This document shows, piece by piece, positions 8,528-17,254 of a stretch of 64,000 nt of DNA. The DNA lies in the NCBI GenBank assembly GCA_965220485.1, contig OZ244832.1, positions 1,426,001-1,490,000 on the forward strand. Reading direction: 5' to 3'. The DNA comes from Aldehydirespirator sp965220485. GTDB taxonomy: Bacteria; Actinomycetota; Acidimicrobiia; Acidimicrobiales; Aldehydirespiratoraceae. Within the stretch, counting starts at the first letter, position 1; the number at the start of each line of letters is the position of its first letter. The translations under genes and the position numbers were made by a program. The notes below the pieces were generated by a model, which saw only the letters and a list, made by a program, of their open reading frames with translations, was not told where the DNA came from and ran no database searches.

Positions 8528-9199
8528 TCAGGCGGTGCCGGGGGACTCGGGGGCCTGCTGGTCCGCCTCTGAACCATCGGCATCCGGCTCGTCAGAACTC
8601 GCCTCTGAACCATCGGCATCCGGCTCGTCAGAACTCGCCTCTGAACCATCGGCATCCGGCTCGTCAGCGCTCGGGGAGTCCGGCGCGATGTCTGTGCCTT
8701 CGCCACTGGCCGCAGGTGCACTATCGGCCTTCCCGTCCTCGCCGGCGGGCGCAGCAACCCCGCCTTTGTCCTCACCGGCGGGCGCAGCAACCCCGCCCGC
8801 TTCGTCTTGGTCGGCGGAAGCAGAGCCGGGATCTTCGCTCGTGGCCGCCAGCGCGGCACTCGCGGGTGCGGCCGCGGTACCCCATGAGGCTGGACCCGAT
8901 GCGTCACTGCTCTTGCCCGACGCGTCCTTGCTCTTGCTCGTTACGTCGCCGCCCTTGCCCTTGGTCTCGGGGGGCGGCGTGATCACCTTGCGAGGATTGG
9001 CGGCCTTGATCGTCTCGGTGGTCTCGACGAGAGGTTTGGACGCCTCGCGCAACTCTTCCTGGAAGCCCTGGCCGATACGGCGGATCTCTCCCACGACCCG
9101 GCCGGCTTGGCGGACAGCGCCGGGCAGCTTGGTCGGTCCGAGCACGATCAGGGCAACAAGCAGGATGACGAGGATTTCTCCCCCGCCGAGATTTCCCAC
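8528..9199 (-). CDS. tatA: Twin-arginine translocase subunit TatA/TatB family
   Basis: A 223 aa protein from GTG 9199. It has the TatA/B layout: one N-terminal transmembrane helix (EILVILLVALIVLGPTKLPG), the glycine-proline hinge, and an amphipathic helix (VRQAGRVVGEIRRIGQGFQ). It forms the protein-conducting part of the Tat system with TatC, whose gene follows directly. At 223 aa it is much longer than typical TatA (60-90 aa) because of a long acidic Ala/Asp/Glu/Ser-rich tail, which is more TatB-like. The tail ends in three copies of a 12-residue unit (SSDEPDADGSEA). No other TatA or TatB gene is visible in the window, so whether it serves as TatA or TatB cannot be decided here. Confidence 0.9.
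   Translation of the reverse strand: MGNLGGGEILVILLVALIVLGPTKLPGAVRQAGRVVGEIRRIGQGFQEELREASKPLVETTETIKAANPRKVITPPPETKGKGGDVTSKSKDASGKSSDASGPASWGTAAAPASAALAATSEDPGSASADQDEAGGVAAPAGEDKGGVAAPAGEDGKADSAPAASGEGTDIAPDSPSADEPDADGSEASSDEPDADGSEASSDEPDADGSEADQQAPESPGTA
8564..8671 (-). repeat. Three 36-bp tandem repeats in the 3' part of tatA
   Basis: Units begin at 8564, 8600 and 8636 (CGCCTCTGAACCATCGGCAT and on). They are in frame and encode repeated DEPDADGSEASS blocks. The unit length is a multiple of three, so copy number can change without breaking the gene. Confidence 0.9.
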
Positions 9200-9208
9200 C
9201 CTCGCAGC

Positions 9209-9457
9209 CTAGCTACGAGCCTGTCCGCGGCTGTCATTGTGCGGGGCGCGTATCTGATCGGCCGCGGCTCTGGTTGCCTCGGCGTGATCGCCCAGCCGGG
9301 CCGCGAGGCGCGACAGCTCGTCTCCGGCCACTGCCGTCGCCGACGACCTCCTGAGTGCCCCGGTCAACTCGGCCGCGGCCTGCGCCACGGTTCGCAGACC
9401 GGCAACGAGAACCCCGAGGGCGATTATCGTGGCCGCGGCCGGGGCCAGCATCCACAT
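9209..9457 (-). CDS. Small membrane-anchored hypothetical protein
   Basis: From ATG 9457 the frame gives 82 aa (an upstream in-frame start at 9514 would add 19 residues). It begins MWMLAPAAATIIALGVLVAG, a single transmembrane segment, followed by a helical, charged tail (LRRSSATAVAGDELSRLAAR and so on) likely to form a coiled coil. It ends just before tatA and is oriented the same way, so it probably shares a transcript. I do not recognise a named family. The layout resembles small divisome or stress-associated membrane proteins, but that is only a resemblance. Confidence 0.55.
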   Translation of the reverse strand: MWMLAPAAATIIALGVLVAGLRTVAQAAAELTGALRRSSATAVAGDELSRLAARLGDHAEATRAAADQIRAPHNDSRGQARS

Positions 9458-9535
9458 GGCAGCAACGCTACTGGAACCGCTGGGCGTCCCTGATGCAGCG
9501 CCCAACCGATTCACATGGCGCTCGGGTCAACCCCC

Positions 9536-9735
9536 AGAGGCCGAGCCAGGATAGGCCGCGGTTCAAGAGGACTTCGCAGGGCGCTGAGCGAGCTGGGGGC
9601 CGAGACCGCCTGAGTGCAAGGACTCAACGCGGTTCAAGAGGACTTCGCAGGGCGCTGAGCGAGGCCGTGGCCCGAGCGGCCCGTGAGCGCAGCGAACAAG
9701 AGCGTGAAACGAAACGCCGCATCACCGGGCGGTGA
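9536..9735 (+). repeat. Dispersed intergenic repeat, copy 2, with an internal duplication
   Basis: This copy is in plus orientation. It starts GAGGCCGAGCC and contains GGTTCAAGAGGACTTCGCAG followed by GGCGCTGAGCGAG twice, at about 9559-9593 and 9630-9665. The usual core GGCCGTGGCCCGAGCGGCCC then follows, up to the Asn/Lys-type tail near 9720. The partial duplication makes this the longest copy. Confidence 0.85.
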
Positions 9736-9754
9736 TCTATCGGCGCGGCACCCA

Positions 9755-10498
9755 TCAGTCGGCGTCGTCGACGAACCGGTCCAGCACGTCCACCATCCGA
9801 TCGACGTGGTCGCTGTAGACGGCGTCGATGCCGGCATCGACCAGCTCAGCGATGTGGTGGATCTGCTGGGCGCCCCAGCCGAAGGCGAGCAGGCCGAAGC
9901 GGTGGTAGAGCGTGGTGAGGCCGCCGTTCCAGTCTTCGCGGTGGAAGTTCACCGCGTCGATGCCGGCCTCGGCGAGGTCGGCTCCATGGCGCTCGGGGCC
10001 CCGCGGGAGCCGGTCGAGGCGCGTGGAGTGGACCAGCCTCACATCGGGTGCCCCGGACCGCCAGCCACCGAGCACTTGAGCGTCGTGGTGGCACACCCAG
10101 AGACGCCCGGCCGCGCCGTGGGACCGGGCCACCGCAACCAGGCCGTCGAAGGCGGCCGCATCCTTCACATCCACGCTGAGGGGGAGGTCGGTACCGCAGT
10201 GCTCGTAGTACTCACCGACGGTGGGAATGTGGGCGGGCAGCCGGGCTCGGTCAAGCCTTGAGATGGGCCGGCCGAAGATCCGGCGGGTCGACATCGTCGG
10301 CAGTCCTCCCACCGCTTCGTCGTGGTTCAGCACGATCTCGCCGTCGGCTGTGATCCAGGCGTCGGTCTCGATGCCGGTGGCGCCCATCTCGCGGGCCAGG
10401 GCGAACGCTTCCAGCGTGTTCTCTCGGGCGTGGGCCCTGGCCCCGCGGTGAGCGAAGGCGATGGGCGGGATCAGCAGAGCCGGTATGCGAGTTGCCAT
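9755..10498 (-). CDS. Glycerophosphodiester phosphodiesterase
   Basis: A 247 aa protein from ATG 10498; the frame is open much further upstream, but the family starts here (MATRIPALLIPPIAFAHRGA). It shows the GDPD active-site pattern: AHRGARAHARENTLEAF (catalytic His-Arg and the Glu-Asn-Thr), GIETDAWITADGEIVLNHDE (Glu and Asp metal ligands, second catalytic His), then VNFHREDWN and YSDHVDRMVDVL near the end. It hydrolyses glycerophosphodiesters to glycerol-3-phosphate and an alcohol. There is no signal peptide, so it is cytoplasmic. It stands alone between a repeat-rich spacer and the OLD-family gene. Confidence 0.92.
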   Translation of the reverse strand: MATRIPALLIPPIAFAHRGARAHARENTLEAFALAREMGATGIETDAWITADGEIVLNHDEAVGGLPTMSTRRIFGRPISRLDRARLPAHIPTVGEYYEHCGTDLPLSVDVKDAAAFDGLVAVARSHGAAGRLWVCHHDAQVLGGWRSGAPDVRLVHSTRLDRLPRGPERHGADLAEAGIDAVNFHREDWNGGLTTLYHRFGLLAFGWGAQQIHHIAELVDAGIDAVYSDHVDRMVDVLDRFVDDAD

Positions 10499-10795
10499 CA
10501 GACAAGTACCACGCTGGCGTCGGGCTGCTCTTCTCTTAGCCTGGATCCACCGGCGCGGTGAGGCGGCGGGGGTTGGCGTGTCCACCAGAAAAGCCTCCTG
10601 ACATGGGAGAATGCCGCTAAGAACGATGGTCGTTCTGGCCATGTGGGGAGGCACTTCCTGTGAGCGGCGTGCTGTCTTTTGATGTCCCGAAATCTGTAGA
10701 GAAACGCGTCGTATGCGACCACAACCCGTGCAGATTTGGTGAGAGACCACAGACCCATCGGTGGATTCAGGCTTAGCGCGGCGCGAGATGAACGG
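10499..10795. other. Intergenic spacer without a recognisable gene
   Basis: About 297 bp separate the glycerophosphodiesterase start from the OLD-family stop. All frames are interrupted or lack coding character. The stretch GAACGATGGTCGTTC at about 10621 is an imperfect inverted repeat. I see no confident promoter or mobile-element end. Confidence 0.4.
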
Positions 10796-12529
10796 CTACT
10801 CGGCTGGCCTGGCTTGGCGGTGCTGCGCCGTGATCGCGTCGAGGACCTCGATCACGTCGGTGTGGACGTCCTCTGGGTCAAGAAGCTGGACCAGCCGGTG
10901 GTAGCGCGACTTCGGCAGGTCGTTGGGCAAGCCGAGATTGTCGAAGAAGGCCTCGATGACGGGGGCGAGCAGATCGTCGCTGATCTTTGTCGTGTCCCAA
11001 TAGGTGTCCGACTCATCGCGATAAGCCGCCGGCGGCACACGGTCCCGCAGCGCGGCATCCACGGCCTCGCTCCACCGGTCGGACTCGAACTGCTCGAACA
11101 GGGGACCCCCAAAGCCGCGAGCCCCTCGCTGGCGGGCATACCGAGTGAGCGACCGGATCGGGTGCAGATAGTTCTCTATCTCCCGTCGAGGCCACATCCG
11201 CTCTACCAGACCGCGCTCAGAGCGCAGCTCGCCGCGGTCGAGGCGGTCGAACAGGGCAAACCCTGCCAGGTCGGGCTTGGCCTCCCGGAGGCCGTGGAAG
11301 TGCCGTCTCGCCCGTGTCGGCTGATTGCCCACGTAGCGGACGAAAGGACGGTCCAGCACTTCGGCAGCCTCGTGGGAGACCAGCTCGGCGAAGGCCCGCA
11401 GGATTTCCAGGTCGGTCGACCCTTCGAGGTACAGCACGAAGCCGGTGATCTCGGCCTGGTAGTAGTCCTGGAAGCCGATGTCGCGAAACGACTTCAGCAC
11501 TTCGTTGCTGCTGTTCAGCCGATGGGGCGATCCGACGAAGGCCACGACGGTGCCCCGCTCCGCGGCCTCGTTGAGGACCACCTCGGAGTGCGATGCCGCG
11601 ATCACTTGCGTTCCATTGCCCGCAGCCGCCTCGCTCAGGAGTTCGAACGTCTGGCGCTGCCGCAAGATCTCTAGGTGCGCGTCGGGCTCGTCGAGCAGCA
11701 CGAGGCTGTCAGGATTGAGCGCCATGAACGACAGCAGCAGGAGCGTTTGCTGCATTCCGCGCCCCGACGCGGACAGGTCGAGACGGGAACCCTGGCAGGT
11801 CCGATAGGTGAGTTCGATCTCGCCGCGCTCGACGATCATCTGGGGACGGTCCAAGCGGACGCCGAAGAGTCGCTCCATCCGGTCTGTGAGGTTCTGCCAG
11901 GCGGCCTCGCCGTCGGGCATCTCGACCAGTTGGGCGCAGAGATTTCGCAGCACCTCCGCGGTGCGGCCCTCGCCGAGGCGCACGCTGATCGCGCCGGGCT
12001 CCAGCTTGGTCTCCTGAGCCGCCAACCCCGACATCGGGCCGAGTAGCACGATCGAAGGGAGAAGCTCCCCGTCCGGCACCGGCATCCGCTCCGAGCCGTC
12101 GGGGGTGGTCCTCAGAGGGCGGCAATGGAAGCTCTCGGCGTTGGCAAAATCGAACTCCAGGCCGCATGTCCATTCTCTCTGGCCCGCGACGCCCTGCACG
12201 ATCACGTCGATTCGTATGTTCTCAGTTCGTTGGCCCCCTGCGCCGCGGTAGGTCCTACGGACTAGGAGATCCCACCAGAGCTGACGGGCCGAGGGGGTCG
12301 GTACCGCCGTGAGATCCCGTCGATTGACGGCCACACCCGGCCTTTCGACGGGAGCCGGCCCGCCCCGCTTCTCCATCCACCGCCGCCGCCCTAGGTCCCA
12401 CAGAGCGAGGGCTTGAAGCGCCGACGTCTTGCCTGAGTCGTTCGGTCCGATGAAGACGACCGGATTACCTAGGTCGATCTCTGCCGACTCAAGGCTCTTG
12501 AAGTTTCGGACCGTCAGCTTCGTGAGCAC
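10796..12529 (-). CDS. OLD-family ATP-dependent nuclease (AAA ATPase plus TOPRIM)
   Basis: The likely start is GTG 12529 (VLTKLTVRNFKSLESAEIDL), giving 577 aa; the open frame further upstream does not look coding. The protein has an SMC/RecF-type ATPase: Walker A FIGPNDSGKT (residues 26-35), a signature-like SASGRGMQQTLLLLSF, Walker B LVLLDEPDAHLEI and the His-switch IAASHSEVVL. Then follows a TOPRIM-like segment FVLYLEGSTDLEILRAF, whose Glu and Asp residues fit the OLD nuclease metal site. OLD proteins are DNA nucleases with anti-phage roles. No helicase partner (as in Gabija) or reverse transcriptase is adjacent, so this looks like a stand-alone class 1-type OLD. It sits between a glycerophosphodiesterase and lepB, inside an otherwise conserved block. 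Confidence 0.85.
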   Translation of the reverse strand: MLTKLTVRNFKSLESAEIDLGNPVVFIGPNDSGKTSALQALALWDLGRRRWMEKRGGPAPVERPGVAVNRRDLTAVPTPSARQLWWDLLVRRTYRGAGGQRTENIRIDVIVQGVAGQREWTCGLEFDFANAESFHCRPLRTTPDGSERMPVPDGELLPSIVLLGPMSGLAAQETKLEPGAISVRLGEGRTAEVLRNLCAQLVEMPDGEAAWQNLTDRMERLFGVRLDRPQMIVERGEIELTYRTCQGSRLDLSASGRGMQQTLLLLSFMALNPDSLVLLDEPDAHLEILRQRQTFELLSEAAAGNGTQVIAASHSEVVLNEAAERGTVVAFVGSPHRLNSSNEVLKSFRDIGFQDYYQAEITGFVLYLEGSTDLEILRAFAELVSHEAAEVLDRPFVRYVGNQPTRARRHFHGLREAKPDLAGFALFDRLDRGELRSERGLVERMWPRREIENYLHPIRSLTRYARQRGARGFGGPLFEQFESDRWSEAVDAALRDRVPPAAYRDESDTYWDTTKISDDLLAPVIEAFFDNLGLPNDLPKSRYHRLVQLLDPEDVHTDVIEVLDAITAQHRQARPAE

Positions 12530-12871
12530 GCCCCAACTGTATGGCCTCGGCGGATGGGAGTCGCCCGGGAGAGACAGATCTACGGCCCGGCACGCATGCC
12601 TGACACCATTCCCCTGTTCGCTTCGGCCGAGCGTGCGGACAGCGCCAAGTCGGAAGCCGCAGCCGCGTCCAGCAACGGCAGTCGTGACGGCCCGTCCGGC
12701 CCGCAAGCCGCCCGAGCCACACGGCGCAAAGCCCGGGCGGCTCAGCGCGAGGCCTGAGCCGCCCGGGCTGAGGAACCGCCCAGCAGCGGCTACACGTCCC
12801 CAAGATTGCGCCGAACCGTTCAGCGCCAGGCGGCCCGAGCCGTCCGAGCCTAAGGAACCGCCCAGCGATGG
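12530..12871. other. Spacer with an imperfect direct repeat and a weak plus-strand ORF
   Basis: The spacer between the OLD-family start and the lepB stop is about 340 bp. A 53-codon plus-strand frame (ATG 12596 to TGA 12757, ending ARATRRKARAAQREA) has coding-like composition but no recognised family and no clear ribosome-binding site. A roughly 25-bp imperfect direct repeat (GGAACCGCCCAGC followed by GGCTACA) occurs at about 12770 and again at about 12851, the second overlapping the end of lepB. This suggests a local duplication of the lepB tail region. Confidence 0.35.
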
Positions 12872-13576
12872 CTACAAGCCGCCTATGGCGGTCGGGGGCC
12901 AGATCTTCATGAAGGCCCGGCCCACGACGTCGTCGACATCTACGGATCCGAAGTAGCGGCCGTCGCGGCTGTCCTCGCGGCTGTCGCCGAGCACGAGGAT
13001 CTTGCCCTCGGGCACTTCGCAGCGCTGCGAGTCGGCCTCGTTCACGCAGCCTCGGATCGGTGCCTTCGGGAACGTCGGCTCGGCGTCCTGCAGGTAAGGC
13101 TCCGGAAGCCGCGTGCCGTCGATGTACACCCGCCCGTCGCGGACCTCGAAGGTCTCGCCGCCCACGGCCACGACCCGCTTGATCAGATCGTCGGCGTCGG
13201 AAGCCTCGCCGGGATTGCGGAACACGACCACGTCGCCCCGGTTGACCTCATGGAATCGGTATCCGAGCTTGTACACGACCACCCGGTCATTGACCATCAA
13301 GGTGGGCTCCATGGATCCCGACGGGATGACGAAGACCTCCACCAGGAACGCCTTGAGCAGCAGGGCCAGACCCAGCGCGCAGACGATCACGATCAACCAT
13401 TCGATGACCACCGACATCGCACGCTGCGCTTGAGTCGATGGCGGTCCCTCGGCCTCGCCGCCGGGTTCTTCCTGCGGCTGCTCCCCCACTCCCCATTCGC
13501 CCGCGCCGGGCAGGGTGCTCTCCGCAGGTGAGGCGTCCGCGGATTCGCCCGGTCGAGCCTCTGCGCCCGTAGTCAC
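12872..13576 (-). CDS. lepB: Signal peptidase I
   Basis: A 234 aa membrane serine protease that removes signal peptides. The GTG at 13576 overlaps the pafC TGA (GTGA), implying translational coupling. After an acidic Pro/Glu-rich cytoplasmic N-terminus comes one transmembrane helix (EWLIVIVCALGLALLLKAFL). The catalytic serine motif IPSGSMEPTL follows, then GDVVVFRNP, the catalytic-lysine box LIKRVVAVGGE, and the last family box GDSREDSRDGRYFG. All active-site boxes are intact. An alternative start is the internal ATG before SVVIEWL, which would remove the acidic tail. Linkage of lepB to pafBC is unusual compared with its common position near the rplS/rnhB region; here it shares the transcript of the WYL regulators. 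Confidence 0.93.
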   Translation of the reverse strand: MTTGAEARPGESADASPAESTLPGAGEWGVGEQPQEEPGGEAEGPPSTQAQRAMSVVIEWLIVIVCALGLALLLKAFLVEVFVIPSGSMEPTLMVNDRVVVYKLGYRFHEVNRGDVVVFRNPGEASDADDLIKRVVAVGGETFEVRDGRVYIDGTRLPEPYLQDAEPTFPKAPIRGCVNEADSQRCEVPEGKILVLGDSREDSRDGRYFGSVDVDDVVGRAFMKIWPPTAIGGL

Positions 13577-14583
13577 CGCCAGTATCGCTCCAGCATCCGC
13601 GCCGCGGTGGCGGCCCGGAGGTCCGGGTCGATGGACTCGTGGCTGGCGACCATCTCCGCCTGCGGGCCAAGCTGCACCAGCAGCCGGGCCAGCCACGACT
13701 CGCTGGCCACCGCGAACACGGCGTCGGCGGTGCCGTCGGGGCGCTCGGTCCGCTGGCGCGCCGAGTAGTAGTCCGCGGCCCACGCGGCCTCCGGCGCCAG
13801 CCGGATCGTGACCGTGCTGTCCACGCTGTCCATTGACAGCGCCGGTGGGGGGCCCGGGGGCAAGTGCACCGGCGCTGTGGACTCGGTCACGGTCAGTGTG
13901 CGGATCCTGTCGACGCGGAACACCCGCTCCGCGTCGGCGCGGTGGCACCAGCCGAACAGGTACCACACGCCGTCATGGCTCGACAACCGGGCCGGGTCAA
14001 CGGCCCGGGACGTCATCGCGTCGCGCCCCTGCGAGTAGTACTCGATCTCGATCTGCCGCCGGCGGCCGATGGCGCGGCGCAGGTCGTCGAGAGTCTCGGC
14101 CGGGGCCTGGCCCAGGCACACGTCAATGTGGTCGACGGCGTCCGTGCCCTCCGATCCCAGCGACAGGCTCAGCTTGGTGAGGGCCCGCATGAGCGGGGCG
14201 GCCTCGGCCTCATCGCCGGCAGCGTCTGGACCGCGCTCCTTCGACATGTCGAGCACGGTGCGGCCCGCGGCCAGCAGCCGGGTCGCCTCGTCGCCGGTGA
14301 GCCGCATGGGCTGCGAGAACCAGTCCGCATACTGGATGTCGACCATCCCGTCCTCGATGTGGACGTCGATCAGCGTGTCCGGGGTGAACGGGTGCACCCC
14401 CACGAAGAACAGCCTCTGCGTCAGGTCCTCCAGCAGCTGCTCCCGGGGGTAGTCGAAGCGCGCCGCGATGTCGTCCAGGTGGGCGCCGCCCTGCTTGACC
14501 ACCCAGGGCACAACCCCGAGCAAGCGAGCCATCCGCTCGGCCACGGAGAGCTTGGTCCCGTTAGCCGCGGGCGCCGACGTCAC
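13573..14583 (-). CDS. pafC: WYL-domain transcription regulator PafC
   Basis: A 336 aa protein from GTG 14583. Residues 10-80 form a divergent winged-helix DNA-binding region (VAERMARLLGVVPWVVKQGG). The central WYL domain is recognisable from IEIEYYSQGRDAMTSRAVDP and the hallmark VWYLFGWCHRADAERVFRVD, followed by the WCX C-terminal extension. PafB and PafC form a heterodimeric activator of DNA-damage genes in actinobacteria and are encoded beside pafA. Here pafB lies 151 bp upstream on the same strand, the gap being filled by a copy of the dispersed repeat, and lepB overlaps downstream. Confidence 0.92.
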   Translation of the reverse strand: MTSAPAANGTKLSVAERMARLLGVVPWVVKQGGAHLDDIAARFDYPREQLLEDLTQRLFFVGVHPFTPDTLIDVHIEDGMVDIQYADWFSQPMRLTGDEATRLLAAGRTVLDMSKERGPDAAGDEAEAAPLMRALTKLSLSLGSEGTDAVDHIDVCLGQAPAETLDDLRRAIGRRRQIEIEYYSQGRDAMTSRAVDPARLSSHDGVWYLFGWCHRADAERVFRVDRIRTLTVTESTAPVHLPPGPPPALSMDSVDSTVTIRLAPEAAWAADYYSARQRTERPDGTADAVFAVASESWLARLLVQLGPQAEMVASHESIDPDLRAATAARMLERYWR

Positions 14584-14617
14584 CTCACCACCCTAACTAG
14601 CCGCACGGGTAGGTCAC

Positions 14618-14707
14618 CGCCTCAAGTTGAGGCATCGTGTTTCCCGCTCTTGTTCGCTGCGCTCATGGGCCGCTCGGGCCACGGCCTAGCTCCGTTCGGC
14701 CTCTAAC
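14618..14707 (-). repeat. Dispersed intergenic repeat, copy 3 (short)
   Basis: Located between the pafC start and the pafB stop. It contains the core GTTCGCTGCGCTCATGGGCC and ends TTCGGCCTC. It is shorter than the others because the segment between the core and the terminal CTCGGCCTC is largely missing. Confidence 0.85.
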
Positions 14708-14734
14708 GGCGCGCCCGAGCCCGCCGAACAGGGT

Positions 14735-15658
14735 TCAGGCCAGAGCCTCCAGCCAGGCCACGAACTCGGCGCGCAGCCAGTTCGGGTCGAGCACCTCGGC
14801 GTGCTCGAGGAACTCCACCAGGAACGCCATCAGCGCGGCGGTGTCGCGCACCTGGAGTGTGATGACCACCGAGCCGTCGGGCCGGCGCTCACCGTCGACC
14901 CCGGCACGGTGGCAGGCCCAGCCGGCCTGGTCGGCGTCGATCAGAACCCGGACGTCGACCGGCTCACCCGCCCCGAACTCCCAGGGTCTGATGGTGCGGG
15001 GATCGGGCCCCTCCCCCACCGGGTGGGCGGCTGCGCCCAGTTCCTGCACCTCTCCATCGATGCGGTCCACTCGGAACAGACGCTCCTCGGACTGCCCGAC
15101 GTCCCAGCCCACCAGGTACCAGTGCCCGCGGTGGAACGACAGGCGCCACGGCTCCACAGCGCGCTCGGCGCCCCGGTACACGAAAGAGACCGCTCGGCGC
15201 CCGACGGCCGCCGCCACCAGCTTCGACAGCGAGGCGTGGAAGGGCAGCTCGCCCACCGCCTCGACCGTCCCTTCCGCCTCTTCGCCCGCCCCGGCCGACG
15301 CCGCGCCGCCCAGCCGGGCCAGGCCCGCGCCCGCGCCGCCCTCGAGGCGCACCAGGTTCGTGGCCAGATGGAGCGCGGCGAGCTCGTCGGGATCGAAGCG
15401 CAGATCGCGGCCGGCATACTCCGCGGCCGGGATGCGATAGCCCTCCACCGGCGGGTCCAGCCGGTAGAGGGTTGAGACTTCGATGGGCACGCCGATCGCC
15501 CTCAGGTCGGCCTTGTCGCGCTCGAACATCCGTCTGAAGGCCGCCTTGTCCTCCGAGTAGGCGCCGGCCATGCGCTGGCGCAGCTCGCTCGCGCTGAGAG
15601 GCCGCGGGGTGTGCAGCAGCGCCGCTGTGAGGTTCAGGAGCCGTTCGAATTTGTCCAT
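14735..15658 (-). CDS. pafB: WYL-domain transcription regulator PafB
   Basis: A 307 aa protein from ATG 15658 (MDKFERLLNLTAALLHTPRP); a start 10 codons upstream is possible. The N-terminal winged helix (LSASELRQRMAGAYSEDKAA) and the segment FRRMFERDKADLRAIGVPI are the standard PafB DNA-binding region. The WYL domain follows, with VSFVYRGAERAVEPWRLSF, HWYLVGWDVGQSEERLFRVD, and a C-terminal WCX domain. It acts with PafC as a RecA-independent DNA-damage response activator. The gene lies between pafA and pafC, separated from each by a dispersed repeat copy, so the paf genes are less compact than in mycobacteria. Confidence 0.93.
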   Translation of the reverse strand: MDKFERLLNLTAALLHTPRPLSASELRQRMAGAYSEDKAAFRRMFERDKADLRAIGVPIEVSTLYRLDPPVEGYRIPAAEYAGRDLRFDPDELAALHLATNLVRLEGGAGAGLARLGGAASAGAGEEAEGTVEAVGELPFHASLSKLVAAAVGRRAVSFVYRGAERAVEPWRLSFHRGHWYLVGWDVGQSEERLFRVDRIDGEVQELGAAAHPVGEGPDPRTIRPWEFGAGEPVDVRVLIDADQAGWACHRAGVDGERRPDGSVVITLQVRDTAALMAFLVEFLEHAEVLDPNWLRAEFVAWLEALA

Positions 15659-15769
15659 ATGCGGGTGGCTACCGCCGAGGCGGTCCATTCTTGTCCATGG
15701 CGAGGAACTGTCGGCCAGCAGAACGACGTTACCGGCACCAGCCGCCTAGGGGCCACGCCGACAGGTTGC

Positions 15770-15895
15770 CAGCGCCTCGCGGTGAAGAGTCGTGTCTCCC
15801 GCTCTTGTTCGCTGCGCTCACGGGCCGCTCGGGCCACGGCCTCGCTCAGCGCCTTGTGGAATCCCTGTCGAACTGCGGCCTGTCCGCTCGGCCTC
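15770..15895 (-). repeat. Dispersed intergenic repeat, copy 4, abutting the pafA stop
   Basis: In minus orientation the repeat begins GAGGCCGAGCGGACAGGCC immediately after the pafA TAA (15896-15898), with no base between. It carries the full core and runs to about CACCGCGAGGCGCT at 15770. Confidence 0.88.
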
Positions 15896-17254
15896 TTACA
15901 GGGAGGCGATCAGCTTCTCCACCCGCTCGTCGTGGGACTTGAACGGATCCTTGCAGAGCACGGTGCGCTGGGACTGGTCGTTGAGCTTCAAGTGGACCCA
16001 GTCGACGGTGTAGTCCCGCCTGCGCTCCTTGGCCCGGCGGATGAACTCGCCCCGCAGGCGGGCCCGGGTGGTGGAGGGCGGATTCTCCACTGCGTGGTGG
16101 ATCTCGGCGTCGGTCACCAGCGTCTCGACCATCCCTCGATGCTGCATGCAGTAGTAGAGCCCGCGGTTCTGGCTCACGTCGTGGTACTGCAGGTCCACGA
16201 GCGCGACGCGGGGGTCGGACAGATCCAGTGCGTGACGGTCCCGGTAGGCCTCCACCAGACGGTGCTTGATGACCCAGTCGATCTCCCTGCCGAGCTGGAG
16301 CGGGTCCTCCTCGATGGCGGTCAGGCAGTACTCCCACATGGTGAGGGCCTTCTTCTCCTCGTCGGAGAGGTCGTGGTGCTCGGCGTAGCGCAGAGCCCGG
16401 TTGAGGTACTCCGACTGGATCTCGAGCGCGCTGACCTCGCGGCCGGTGGCGAGCCGCACGCGGCGCCGGCAGGTGGTGTCGTGGCTGATCTCGCGGATGG
16501 CCCTGATCGGGTTCTCCAGGGTCATGTCGCGCAGCACGACCCGGGGGTCCTCCAGCATCCGCAGCATCAGCGCGCACGTCCCCACCTTGAGGAAGGTCGT
16601 GTACTCGCTCATGTTGGAGTCGCCCACGATCACGTGCAGCCGCCGGAAGCGCTCGGCGTCGGCGTGGGGCTCGTCGCGGGTGTTGATGATCGGGCGCGAC
16701 CGGGTGGTGGCCGACGACACGCCCTCCCAGATGTGCTCGGCCCGCTGGCTGATGCAGTACATGGCGCCGCGGGCGGTCTGCAGCACCTTGCCCGCCCCCG
16801 CGTATATCTGGCGGCTGACCAGGAACGGGATCAGCACCTCGGCGTAGTCGCTTAGGTCGTCGCGGCGGCTGGTGAGATAGTTCTCGTGGCAGCCGTAGCT
16901 GTTGCCGGCCGAGTCGGTGTTGTTCTTGAACAGGAACACGTCGCCGCGGATGCCCTCCTCGGCCAGGCGCTCCTCAGCGTCGCCCAGCAGCCGCTCCACG
17001 ATGCGCTCCCCCGCCTTGTCGTGCACGACCAGGTCGTGGGCCGAGTCGCACTCCGGGGTGGCGTACTCGGGATGGCTGCCCACGTCGAGGTACAGGCGCG
17101 AGCCATTGCCCAGGAACACGTTGCTGCTGCGTCCCCAGGACACCACCTTGCGGAACAGGTAGCGGGCCACCTCGTCGGGGCTCAGGCGGCGCTGGCCCCG
17201 CAGCGTGCAGGTGACGCCGTATTCGTTCTCGATGCCGAAGATGCGCCGCTGCAC
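15896..17254 (-). CDS. pafA: Pup-protein ligase PafA
   Basis: A 452 aa ATP-dependent ligase that joins the C-terminal glutamate of Pup to substrate lysines, marking proteins for the proteasome. The chosen start is GTG 17254, giving VQRRIFGIENEYGV, the invariant N-terminus of the family; the frame upstream is not conserved. Key family blocks are present: IENEYG (Mg/ATP ligand Glu), FLFKNNTDSAGNSYGCHENY, INTRDEPHAD, RRLHVIVGDSNMSE and, late in the protein, VDWVHLKLND. Length matches the family. In most actinobacteria pafA follows prcA; here prcA lies about 22 kb away, with the defence island between. The stop codon TAA touches a dispersed repeat. Confidence 0.96.
   Translation of the reverse strand: MQRRIFGIENEYGVTCTLRGQRRLSPDEVARYLFRKVVSWGRSSNVFLGNGSRLYLDVGSHPEYATPECDSAHDLVVHDKAGERIVERLLGDAEERLAEEGIRGDVFLFKNNTDSAGNSYGCHENYLTSRRDDLSDYAEVLIPFLVSRQIYAGAGKVLQTARGAMYCISQRAEHIWEGVSSATTRSRPIINTRDEPHADAERFRRLHVIVGDSNMSEYTTFLKVGTCALMLRMLEDPRVVLRDMTLENPIRAIREISHDTTCRRRVRLATGREVSALEIQSEYLNRALRYAEHHDLSDEEKKALTMWEYCLTAIEEDPLQLGREIDWVIKHRLVEAYRDRHALDLSDPRVALVDLQYHDVSQNRGLYYCMQHRGMVETLVTDAEIHHAVENPPSTTRARLRGEFIRRAKERRRDYTVDWVHLKLNDQSQRTVLCKDPFKSHDERVEKLIASL

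Noticed and set aside
10499..10795. Insertion-sequence remnant in the spacer behind the OLD gene
   Set aside because: No transposase motif, terminal inverted repeat or target duplication could be identified.
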